Source: Candidatus Gastranaerophilales bacterium
GTDB taxonomy: Bacteria > Cyanobacteriota > Vampirovibrionia > Gastranaerophilales > Gastranaerophilaceae
Reading direction: 5' to 3'
Assembly (NCBI GenBank): GCA_944325555.1
Contig: CALVAN010000003.1
Span: forward strand, 1 to 64,000
DNA: 64,000 nt
The notes beneath the pieces were generated by a model. The model was given only the letters and a program-made list of their open reading frames with translations. It did not search any database and was not told the origin of the DNA. Numbering within the stretch: position 1 is the first letter of the stretch; each line of letters opens with the position of its first letter. Shown here in pieces: positions 41,740 to 48,687 of this stretch. The position numbers were made by a program, and so were the translations under genes.

Positions 41740-42594
41740 TTAATATGTATGTAACTGTATCTTTGACTCTTTACCATTGATTTCAAATGTGAAATCTATA
41801 ATTGGTGCAACTTGTAATTTTGCAATGCCAAGAAGTCTTACACTATTACCTTGTTTTAATGTGTAATTCGTAGGAAAAGGTCTTGTAAACTTGTTCTTTT
41901 CTAAATCTGTTTTCGCACCTGCTATAATTCCATATATCGGAATAAAATCAACACCAGTAGGTATGGCTGCTTTCTTTGCTATTTCAGTTAAACCAACAAA
42001 GTCACCTGTTTCAACTTTCTTTAATAGTATATTACTATCCGTGTTATTTGTTACTATTATTTCAAAACCATTTACATACTTTTTGATTTTAGATTTCATC
42101 TGCACTTTATTGGTTGTAAATTCAATTCCGTTTTCAGCGTATTTCGTAGTTTTAATAACTTTATTCTTTAATGGTTTATTATATGGATTGTACTTATTTT
42201 TCTTAGCTTTAACATCACCTATTGTAATATCATTTAGTTCAGCATAACTGCTAAAATCTGATGAGTATTTCTTTTGCAGGTCTTTATCAGTAAAAGAGTA
42301 TATTTTATAACCCAGTGATTTAAGCTTGCTATGATACTGTTCTTGTTCTTTCTTATCGCAGTTAAGAAATATATTTATATCTTTGTCTGATTGGTACAAA
42401 CGGATAAAGTAGTTATTTTGTATAGAATATAACGCATTATCCCTAACTGTTGGTGATGTCAATGCTTGTTCTAATTTGGGAGTAAGTTCCTGTATCTGAG
42501 TGTCTTTCACTACAAACAAATTTTCTACATTCTTTGCAAATGCTTGACTTGAACAAATAGCGATAGCAATCATTAATAAGTAAATCTTCTTCAT
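41740..42594 (-). CDS. Exported protein, unknown
   Basis: This 284-residue protein has a signal peptide (residues 1-20). The first domain (residues 20-115) includes LYQSDKDINIFLNCDKKEQE. The second half has alternating strands (NGFEIIVTNNTDSNILLKKV) and ends in a beta-sandwich-like IIDFTFEINGKESKIQLHTY. A hydrophobic stretch TGVDFIPIYGIIAGAK lies between. The start overlaps the next gene's stop by four bases. No family is recognised. Confidence 0.6.
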   Translation of the reverse strand: MKKIYLLMIAIAICSSQAFAKNVENLFVVKDTQIQELTPKLEQALTSPTVRDNALYSIQNNYFIRLYQSDKDINIFLNCDKKEQEQYHSKLKSLGYKIYSFTDKDLQKKYSSDFSSYAELNDITIGDVKAKKNKYNPYNKPLKNKVIKTTKYAENGIEFTTNKVQMKSKIKKYVNGFEIIVTNNTDSNILLKKVETGDFVGLTEIAKKAAIPTGVDFIPIYGIIAGAKTDLEKNKFTRPFPTNYTLKQGNSVRLLGIAKLQVAPIIDFTFEINGKESKIQLHTY

Positions 42595-43115
42595 ATCAAC
42601 TCCTTTTTCTTGATATTATCATGAACATGCCAGAAGCGATGTTTCTTCCGATTACACTTACAATCTTTAAATTGACATCTGCCTTTATTACCTAGATTTA
42701 ATACTTCATCTGAAATATATTCAACTTCAATCCCGTAGGATTTTCCTAGTTGCTTTACACGTTCATAATATACCATTTGTTGCTGTTTATACTTGCTGTC
42801 TAATATCAATACTACTTTAGGCTTCTTTCCAGTTAAGAAAGCATAATGTAAAGACTGCCCGACCGCCTCATAGGCTTTATTACAAAAATCAAACTCTATT
42901 GCATAAGTATCAGTAAGACAGTCTATTCTAGTCTTATCTGGTAACTCATATTCTTCAATACCGTTATGTGCTGAACAATAAGCGTGTTGATAACTAGACT
43001 CGCTATGAGGGTGATAAACGGCTTTCCAATGGTTGTAATACTTAACATCAAAAGGATAGGCATTAGCCGAAAGTGTTGATATAAACAGCATAACAAATAC
43101 CAAGACCTTTTTCAT
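42591..43115 (-). CDS. Exported PD-(D/E)XK-like protein
   Basis: The 174-residue protein has a signal peptide (residues 1-19). The core RIDCLTDTYAIEFDFCNKAY (then EAVGQSLHYAFLTGKKPKVV) matches a family with a PD-(D/E)XK-type fold (Asp...Glu-x-Asp) that is exported in many bacteria. A Cys-rich tail (CQFKDCKCNRKKHRFWHVHD) may bind metal. It is the first gene of the exported cargo run and diverges from the XRE regulator at 43201. Nuclease activity outside the cytoplasm is possible but not shown. Confidence 0.6.
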   Translation of the reverse strand: MKKVLVFVMLFISTLSANAYPFDVKYYNHWKAVYHPHSESSYQHAYCSAHNGIEEYELPDKTRIDCLTDTYAIEFDFCNKAYEAVGQSLHYAFLTGKKPKVVLILDSKYKQQQMVYYERVKQLGKSYGIEVEYISDEVLNLGNKGRCQFKDCKCNRKKHRFWHVHDNIKKKELI

Positions 43116-43200
43116 AGGTAAATCATAACAGATAAATAGTACCAGTCAACAGGCACTATTTACTAGTGATTTATTTAAACAGAGTAAGGATAATAAGGCT
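43116..43200. promoter_or_regulatory. Divergent promoter with AAATAGT/ACTATTT palindrome
   Basis: Between the exported cargo run and the XRE gene, AAATAGT (about 43135) faces ACTATTT (about 43156) with CAGTCAAC between. It is placed to let the XRE protein control both directions. Confidence 0.45.
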
Positions 43201-43530
43201 ATGAAAACAGATGTTTCAATATCAATAGGTGCAAGAATTAGACATTTTAGAGAATTGGCAGGGTTTAGTCAGTTGCAACTATCTGAAAAGGTTCAATGTG
43301 AGCCGTCAACACTTGCACATTATGAGACTGGGAAAAACCTTGTCAGTATGACAAAATTAATCCGCATTGCAGAGGTTCTTGAAGTGGAATTATACCAGTT
43401 TTTTATATCATCACCAGTTGAAACGGATATGGAAACAATAGAGAAATTAAATAAATTGTTATCAACCGCAAATAAGGTACAAATTGGACTTATTTATAAT
43501 ATCGTTTCAAGTATTCTTGAACTAAAATAG
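43201..43530 (+). CDS. XRE-family DNA-binding regulator
   Basis: The 109-residue protein has an N-terminal XRE helix-turn-helix at about residues 10-65 (IRHFRELAGFSQLQLSEKVQ, then EPSTLAHYETGKNLVSMTKL) and a short C-terminal helix for dimerisation. It starts at the ATG next to the exported-cargo promoter and is followed by a cluster of ACGTTCGT sites. It probably represses the cargo genes, or the genes at 43706 and 44031, or both. Confidence 0.85.
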   Translation: MKTDVSISIGARIRHFRELAGFSQLQLSEKVQCEPSTLAHYETGKNLVSMTKLIRIAEVLEVELYQFFISSPVETDMETIEKLNKLLSTANKVQIGLIYNIVSSILELK

Positions 43531-43554
43531 ATTTACCTTTGAATAGTCCGCAAA

Positions 43555-43669
43555 ACGTTCGTTTTTTGAACGCCAAAAAACTATGGTTAAACACGTTCGT
43601 AAAATATCGCAGCATATCTTTACAAACGTTCGTTAATGTATTGACATTTTACGAACGATATGCAATAAT
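43555..43669 (+). promoter_or_regulatory. Operator cluster (ACGTTCGT) and promoter of the 43706 gene
   Basis: ACGTTCGT occurs at 43555, 43593 and 43626, with inverse copies GAACG at 43568 and ACGAACG at 43651. The last pair brackets a consensus -35 (TTGACA, 43641-43646), with AATAAT 17 bp on (43664-43669). The layout is that of a tightly repressed phage-type promoter. The repressor could be the XRE protein just upstream or an SOS regulator. Confidence 0.6.
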
Positions 43670-43705
43670 AAAAATGTAAGGAACGAAAGAAGAAAGGCGG
43701 ACACA

Positions 43706-43981
43706 ATGAGAAATCAAGAAATCAGAAAAACAGTTGCAGAATTACAAAACTTATACGCAAATTTAGAGGCTTTAAAATCTGTTATTGCAGAAAAAGAAGG
43801 TTTAATTAAAGACGAAATGGACGCAAGAGAAGTAGAAACATTAGACTTAGGAAATGTAATCGTAAGATTTACTTCTGTTTTATCTAACCGATTTGACACA
43901 ACAGCATTCAAGAAGGATTTTGCAGACATTTACGCTTTGTTTACTAAACAGGTTGCAAGTCGCAGATTTTCAATAGCTTAA
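43706..43981 (+). CDS. Small phage/plasmid-type protein
   Basis: The 91-residue protein has a helical N-terminal half (TVAELQNLYANLEALKSVIA) and a C-terminal half with VIVRFTSVLSNRFDTTAFKK and LFTKQVASRRFSIA. That second half matches small proteins common on phages and conjugative or integrative elements, whose role is not established. AAAGGCGG lies before the ATG. A GGGGGC/GCCCCC hairpin follows it, before the recombinase gene. Confidence 0.6.
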   Translation: MRNQEIRKTVAELQNLYANLEALKSVIAEKEGLIKDEMDAREVETLDLGNVIVRFTSVLSNRFDTTAFKKDFADIYALFTKQVASRRFSIA

Positions 43982-44030
43982 AGAGGTGGGGGGCTTATGC
44001 CCCCTATATAAGAAATAAAAGGAAATTAAT

Positions 44031-44663
44031 ATGACAGAAAACAGAATTTATGCGTATTGTAGAGTGTCTAAAAATGACGGAAGTATGACAATTGATAATC
44101 AGGTTCACACTATCGAGCAGTACGCAAAGGCTAACAATATAACTATAGCTACAATTTATCGTGATGAGTGCAAAGGCGATACACCTGTCCGACAACGTTC
44201 CCAGTTACCTGTAATGCTCGATAATTTAAGGTCCGGGGATACGGTCATCGTTGTTGAATGTTCTAGGTTGCACCGTTCTTGTAGTGGGTTGGAATCCATT
44301 TATAGAGAAATAGTGGAAAATAAAGGTTGTGAGTTTGTAACTCTTGATGAGAAAGAAAAGATTTTATGCACAAACGGAGCTAATGACGATTTAATGCAGA
44401 TGTCCATGAAGAAAATTATCCTTACGGTATTAGGTACTGTAGCGGAAATGGAGAAAAAGAATATAGGTGCTAGAACTAAAAGAGCTTTGGCGGAACGTAA
44501 AGCAAAGGGGGTAAAATTAGGACGTCCAGCGGTCGAACTACCGCCTAAATTCAAGGAACTGTATAAACAGGCATGCCGGGGCGAAATAACGCACGTGCAG
44601 GCTATGCAAGAATTAGGCTTAAAGAAAACAAGCTATTACAAACTGGCGAAAAGCATTAAATAG
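44031..44663 (+). CDS. Serine recombinase (resolvase/invertase type)
   Basis: The 210-residue protein is a small serine recombinase. The catalytic Ser lies in RIYAYCRVSKND (YxRVS), the Arg cluster in VVECSRLHRS, and the C-terminal helix-turn-helix in THVQAMQELGLKKTSYYKLA. Such enzymes resolve multimers of plasmids or invert DNA. On an element with an iteron origin, a multimer-resolution role fits well. AAGGAAATTAAT precedes the ATG. Confidence 0.92.
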   Translation: MTENRIYAYCRVSKNDGSMTIDNQVHTIEQYAKANNITIATIYRDECKGDTPVRQRSQLPVMLDNLRSGDTVIVVECSRLHRSCSGLESIYREIVENKGCEFVTLDEKEKILCTNGANDDLMQMSMKKIILTVLGTVAEMEKKNIGARTKRALAERKAKGVKLGRPAVELPPKFKELYKQACRGEITHVQAMQELGLKKTSYYKLAKSIK

Positions 44664-44907
44664 GTAAAAGTTTGTGGAGTGTTGAAAAAATTTGTCAGCC
44701 CTCAATCAAAATAAAAATCGAGGGGGTATATTTTAGCTCTATCCCCCCTAAAATCCTTATATAGCTTACCTTGTGGATGTAGGACTTGTTTTATTATTAC
44801 ATATATGTAAAGCCCTTGCACACCCACCATGTCTGTGTTGCAAGCCTTTTAGATATACAAGAGCCTTATATTATAGGAGTTTTTGAGCTGTATATACGCC
44901 GACTGGG
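44664..44907. other. Intergenic region with hairpins
   Basis: CCCTC (44699) and GAGGG (44718) can pair after the recombinase gene, followed by a T-rich tract, so this is a likely terminator. CTTGCA and TGCAAG arms at about 44815 and 44839 form a second inverted repeat. No gene is seen. Confidence 0.45.
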
Positions 44908-45111
44908 CTATTTATTCAAGCTCGGCGTGAGCTTTTTGGCAATATATGACTGGTACTTGCTGTCAGTCTTTTGTAACAAGGCTTTTGCCTTTTCCACAGG
45001 GTTTAGAGGCTTTGGCACTTCCGCCGTCTTTATAATATCGTCTTTTTCTTGTTTTTCTTTCTTTGCTTTCTTCTTTAGTATTTGTGCTAATTGTTCTTTT
45101 GTATATTCCAT
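44908..45111 (-). CDS. Small Lys-rich protein
   Basis: The protein has 67 residues from the ATG at 45111 (MEYTKEQLAQILKKKAKKEK), with AGGAG nine bases before it. It is a highly charged Lys/Glu helix followed by AEVPKPLNPVEKAKALLQKT. It may bind nucleic acid or be an accessory plasmid protein. It sits two genes after the Rep-like gene on the same strand. Confidence 0.5.
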   Translation of the reverse strand: MEYTKEQLAQILKKKAKKEKQEKDDIIKTAEVPKPLNPVEKAKALLQKTDSKYQSYIAKKLTPSLNK

Positions 45112-45215
45112 GTATTTAAGTTCTCCTATTATTTTAAAATCTAATTTGAGGCTGTATAACGCCATTTAAGGGGGGGTAAAAATATGATTAGGTATATTTA
45201 TACCCCTCATTTGGA

Positions 45216-45401
45216 TTAATTGGGCTTCTTTCGTAGTCTATTGACGTTGTTTTTTTGTTTTATCCATTCTTTTTTTGTGGATTCGAGTTTTCGCATGTAT
45301 TGTGCCTTAGGGTAAATTCTTCCCCCTAATTTCTCTTTAAAGAACTCTTGGAATTCTTTATCATTAATAAAATCATAAGTTTCAATATCGAATCTATTCA
45401 T
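45216..45401 (-). CDS. Small protein downstream of rep
   Basis: This 61-residue basic protein (MNRFDIETYDFINDKEFQEF, ending in KKEWIKQKNNVNRLRKKPN) starts one base after the stop of the Rep-like gene, so it is translationally linked. No family is recognised. A role in plasmid-type maintenance is possible. Confidence 0.5.
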   Translation of the reverse strand: MNRFDIETYDFINDKEFQEFFKEKLGGRIYPKAQYMRKLESTKKEWIKQKNNVNRLRKKPN

Positions 45402-45402
45402 T

Positions 45403-46647
45403 TTATTTCTTCTCCTTCCCCATTTTGGGGTTATTTATTACTATATACTTATGTAATTCTGTTCTATTAGCTAATAGGTACTTTACATCTGTGCTTGTTA
45501 TTTCTTCGGCATTGGCTGGCATGGTAAGCAAGCCGTATTCAACGCCGTAACGCCTTAATAGGTTCAACAATTTGGCAATCTCCGACAACCTATGCTCTTT
45601 TAATAGGCGTTCTACGCCTAATTGCGTGAGTAGTGTATCAAGAGCGATTGTTAAATGCGTAAAATTAGAAGGACAATTAATTATCCAGTATAAATAATTA
45701 ATAAAGGTTGCTATTATAGGAGCTTGCTTAGTTGGCGGTAGTTGGGCATAATAGCCCATGTTCCGCCTAATTCGTTGCTTTATGTGTTTTGTTATTAAGT
45801 CAGATTTAAAGGTTAAATTATCATCAATAATATTGAAATTATCAATTATATTGTGCCTTTGAAGTTCTTCAAAGGCTTCTTTTATAACAATATCTTTTTT
45901 CTTGTGTTTTCCTTGAAAGGTAAGCCCCTTGCATAATTGAGGATAATCGACAAGGTAAATATCACTATAAGTATTATCAATCACGGCGGAGCTGTGTGTC
46001 ATAAATTGTAAAAGATGTTCCAATAGGATATGTGCATTAACTGATAATACAGTTTTGCCGAGCTTTTGCGATAGTGCTAGGGGTATATTATACAGCGGTT
46101 TTAACTTGTTGATTTGGAAGAAATTATCTTTATTCTCTATAACCTTTTTTGCCGTTTCTTCAATAATATCAAGGGTTTTAGGCGTTAGTTGTGGTAAATT
46201 GGACAGCTTATATTCTCCCCAGTCTGGGCAGAGCTTTGGCAAATTGTATTTGTTAAATACAATACCGTAACAGCTATAAATGCTTATAATATCCTCGTTT
46301 TCAAGGCTTTGAAGCCTATTAAAAGTTGCCTCATCTGTTGGAGCAAGGTAATAAATGTACATGCCTGTTAATGGCTCAAATGCCCACATTGTCGGCAAAT
46401 TGAGCAATTTAAACAATAAAGTATTACATACAATATAGGAACAAGGTTGAGATGGATACATTGCACCTAAATATTGCTTACCTTCTAAATAATCCAAAAT
46501 GCACGCTGTACTTGCGTTCTTGACTACATTAGTTAAGGTTTCATCGTCTAAGACGACATCAAAACTAAATCCGGGCTTTCTTCCCTGATTTAGTTTTTTC
46601 TCCTGTTTTTGCCGATATTCGGCTGGATTAAATTGTTTTTTAACCAT
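45403..46647 (-). CDS. Probable replication initiator (Rep-like)
   Basis: This 414-residue protein has a basic N-terminus (KKQFNPAEYRQKQEKKLNQG) and then an alpha-rich fold with two winged-helix-like regions (about residues 180-260 and 320-400). It lacks recombinase, primase or helicase motifs. Upstream lies a 570-bp non-coding region with six iterons and a repeated hairpin, the normal setting of a Rep gene. The assignment rests on context; I do not recognise the family directly. Confidence 0.55.
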   Translation of the reverse strand: MVKKQFNPAEYRQKQEKKLNQGRKPGFSFDVVLDDETLTNVVKNASTACILDYLEGKQYLGAMYPSQPCSYIVCNTLLFKLLNLPTMWAFEPLTGMYIYYLAPTDEATFNRLQSLENEDIISIYSCYGIVFNKYNLPKLCPDWGEYKLSNLPQLTPKTLDIIEETAKKVIENKDNFFQINKLKPLYNIPLALSQKLGKTVLSVNAHILLEHLLQFMTHSSAVIDNTYSDIYLVDYPQLCKGLTFQGKHKKKDIVIKEAFEELQRHNIIDNFNIIDDNLTFKSDLITKHIKQRIRRNMGYYAQLPPTKQAPIIATFINYLYWIINCPSNFTHLTIALDTLLTQLGVERLLKEHRLSEIAKLLNLLRRYGVEYGLLTMPANAEEITSTDVKYLLANRTELHKYIVINNPKMGKEKK

Positions 46648-47047
46648 TGTATCATCTCCTGTATAATCTGAACAAATTAAAATGTAATAATTCGGTATTT
46701 CGAAATAAAATTAAAAAGGTAATCACATAGTGCAACTACCTTTAATGTTCGATTATTGAGATGACCAAAGGTCTTAATTACTTGGGAAAGCTGGGATACC
46801 CAGCTTGTTTTGTGTGTGTCAATTTAAAATATAATAATTGTGATTTATATTAATTCTACTGAATAAAATACACAAGGTTGGGAGTATCTCTAATCCTTTG
46901 GGAAAGTGGGTTTACCCAGCTTGTTTTGTGTGTGTCTAAACATAAATGAACATGAATAAACAATAACTAAACAATAAATAAACAATAGATAGGAACTTTA
47001 ATATTAGCCTTAAATGTAGTAAATATAAGGCTTTTGAGCTTTTAAGA
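46648..47047. other. Origin-side non-coding region with twin hairpin repeats
   Basis: Two 40-bp direct repeats lie at 46781-46820 and 46896-46936. Each has a GGGAAAG head, a hairpin (AAGCTGGG-ATA-CCCAGCTT in the first; one base shorter in the second), and TTGTTTTGTGTGTGTC. They sit between the rep gene and the iterons. They may be copy-number control elements or sites for Rep. The flanks are AT-rich, as expected for an unwinding region. No gene is seen. Confidence 0.55.
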
Positions 47048-47183
47048 ATTGCAGTATGGTAACAAACTTATTGCACGATAGTAACAATTTTATTGCACAA
47101 TGGTAACCAATAAATTGCAGAATAGTAACAACAAAATTGCACAATAGTAACCTGTTTTGCTGCAAAAATTGCAGAATGGTTAC
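47048..47183. repeat. Six iterons, probable replication origin
   Basis: ATTGCA-S-N-AT-R-GTAAC repeats start at 47048, 47070, 47092, 47114, 47136 and 47168. The first five are spaced exactly 22 bp apart, two helical turns; the last is 32 bp on and has GGTTAC. Such helically phased direct repeats are the hallmark of iteron origins bound by a Rep protein. They lie 400 bp upstream of the Rep-like gene. Confidence 0.8.
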
Positions 47184-47218
47184 CAAAACACCTGAATTAT
47201 TGTAGTAATGCAACCCAA

Positions 47219-47467
47219 TTACCCTTGCATTAAATCATTAACATCAATATTATGTTCTCTAACGTAATCAATAAAGCGCGCTTCTTTTTCGGTCAAGCGT
47301 TTTGTGAAGTCTAGGACTTGACCTGTTACACGTTTCCTGCCACTATTAGCACGAACACCGCCCCACTTAGCAACTGTCTTTTCAACTTCGGCATTTATCT
47401 TATCTTGACGTTCTTTAGGTAGTGCTTTGATTAAATCATCATTAGTTATAATTTTAGGTTTAGTCAT
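47219..47467 (-). CDS. Probable antitoxin partner of the RelE/HigB-like toxin
   Basis: The 82-residue protein starts at the ATG at 47467, which overlaps the end of the toxin gene by eight bases. The sequence (KALPKERQDKINAEVEKTVA, then a basic NSGRKRVTGQVLDFTKRLTE) looks like a DNA-binding small protein. The RVTGQVLDFTKRL...FIDYVREHNID part resembles phage/plasmid antitoxins. Toxin-first order is typical of higBA-type pairs. Confidence 0.6.
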   Translation of the reverse strand: MTKPKIITNDDLIKALPKERQDKINAEVEKTVAKWGGVRANSGRKRVTGQVLDFTKRLTEKEARFIDYVREHNIDVNDLMQG

Positions 47468-47792
47468 CTGTAAGACTCCTTTTATATCTTTCAATGTTTC
47501 TGACAGCTTGCTTCATATATCGCTTTGGGGCTTCCTGTGTTTTCTTCAACGTGATAAATCCGACTATTATAATCCGTCTGCGGACATTGTCATATTGAAA
47601 GTATGCACGCACACCCCTGGGTTTGATTTCATACAAGTCATAATCTAACTTATTGATATTCTTGTACTGTGTTCCCAGTATTTCAAAGGACTTTATCGCA
47701 CTTAAGATTTTATCTTGACTGCCTGAGTCTAATTCTGCGTATTGTTCCAATGCTTCTGGTGTGTATTCTGCGGTATATTGTTTATCTGTCAT
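47460..47792 (-). CDS. RelE/HigB-type toxin
   Basis: This 110-residue protein belongs to the RelE/phage Gp49-like group of ribosome-dependent mRNA interferases. It shows YTPEALEQYAELDSGSQDKI, then KLDYDLYEIKPRGVRAYFQY and IIIVGFITLKKTQEAPKR, the usual strand order and basic patch. It precedes its partner and overlaps it. It would stabilise the element in the host. Confidence 0.82.
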   Translation of the reverse strand: MTDKQYTAEYTPEALEQYAELDSGSQDKILSAIKSFEILGTQYKNINKLDYDLYEIKPRGVRAYFQYDNVRRRIIIVGFITLKKTQEAPKRYMKQAVRNIERYKRSLTDD

Positions 47793-47849
47793 TGTACCTA
47801 CCTATAGTATAACATGGTTTCGTTACGTTTTCAAGATGTATATTAAGAA

Positions 47850-48269
47850 TTATATACGTTTATTCTTTGTTCTGTTCTTTATAAATTCAATGGTTTGCAT
47901 TATAAATGCAATAGACTCACGGTCATGTATTCCTAATTCTTTTAAGTTGTTTATTAATTCTGCTTGTACATTTTTTTCCGTATCGCATAGTTTGTAATCT
48001 AATACTAAACCTAATACAAATTCCTTTGGCATTCCTAATGCACGTGTCAAGGCAATGAAATTAACCAATGACGGAACTTTCTTCTCTTTCTTTGTCGTAC
48101 TCTCTAACTCAGATATTACACCAACACTAACACCTGTTATCTTTGATAGTTCAGCAACAGTCCAACCATTCTTATTCCTTGCACCTTTAATCATTGTTAG
48201 AGCTTCTAAAGTAGAAGATTTAATGTCATCTATATCAATAATAGGGTTCTTATTTTCAGTTTTATCCAT
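47850..48269 (-). CDS. XRE-family repressor (CI-like)
   Basis: The 139-residue protein has a helix-turn-helix at about residues 35-90 (WTVAELSKITGVSVGVISEL, then VPSLVNFIALTRALGM) and a helical C-terminus. It diverges from the excisionase-integrase genes across a 200-bp control region, the arrangement of an element-state repressor. It probably blocks excision. Confidence 0.85.
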   Translation of the reverse strand: MDKTENKNPIIDIDDIKSSTLEALTMIKGARNKNGWTVAELSKITGVSVGVISELESTTKKEKKVPSLVNFIALTRALGMPKEFVLGLVLDYKLCDTEKNVQAELINNLKELGIHDRESIAFIMQTIEFIKNRTKNKRI

Positions 48270-48289
48270 AATTACACCTCGTTATAGAG

Positions 48290-48479
48290 ATTACCATAAA
48301 GCATAATTACTTGCAATAATTATGAAGATTTAATTCATAAAAGCAAATAAAATTATTATAATTCATTATTGCGAATAAATATTTCACAAATGTGTTGACA
48401 AAGTTAAACACATGTGTTATAGTTATAATAGCGAATATTTAATTCATTATAGTAGTAATTAACTGAAAGGAAAATTCTT
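48290..48479. promoter_or_regulatory. Divergent control region of repressor and xis-int
   Basis: For the plus strand, TTGACA (48395-48400) and TATAGT (48418-48423) are 17 bp apart. The -35 is bracketed by ATGTGTT (48390) and AACACAT (48407), a clear operator. TTTAATTCAT-like motifs occur at about 48329, 48357 and 48437, beside GCGAATA repeats (48371, 48431). The same motif recurs at both ends of the element, so these may be excisionase or integrase arm sites. Confidence 0.6.
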
Positions 48480-48674
48480 ATGAACACAGCAACATTTAAT
48501 TCATTCGGCATAATTAGTATCAAAGATTTTGCTAAACAACTGGGTAAACCAGAAAGCACAATCAGAACATGGAAACTTAGGGGAGATATTCCTGCAGCCT
48601 GTTTTGTAACTATTGGTTCTACTGTGTTTGTTAAAGTTAATCAATTCATAGAGTGCATGGGTTTAACTGCATAA
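48480..48674 (+). CDS. Excisionase-like MerR/HTH_17 protein
   Basis: The 64-residue protein has a single winged-helix domain (ISIKDFAKQLGKPESTIRTW then KLRGDIPAACFVTIGSTVFV). This matches small excisionases and directionality factors. It lies 13 bp before the integrase gene, behind a strong regulated promoter. AAAGGAAAA precedes the ATG. Confidence 0.8.
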   Translation: MNTATFNSFGIISIKDFAKQLGKPESTIRTWKLRGDIPAACFVTIGSTVFVKVNQFIECMGLTA

Positions 48675-48687
48675 GGTCGGTACAGCA

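Noticed and set aside
47048-47183. Short CRISPR array
   Set aside because: Repeat period is 22 bp with only 6 bp between 16-bp units and no spacer diversity of normal length. Iterons explain it.
47010-47213. 67-codon minus-strand frame
   Set aside because: It is the translation of the iteron array; its internal repetition reflects the 22-bp DNA repeats.
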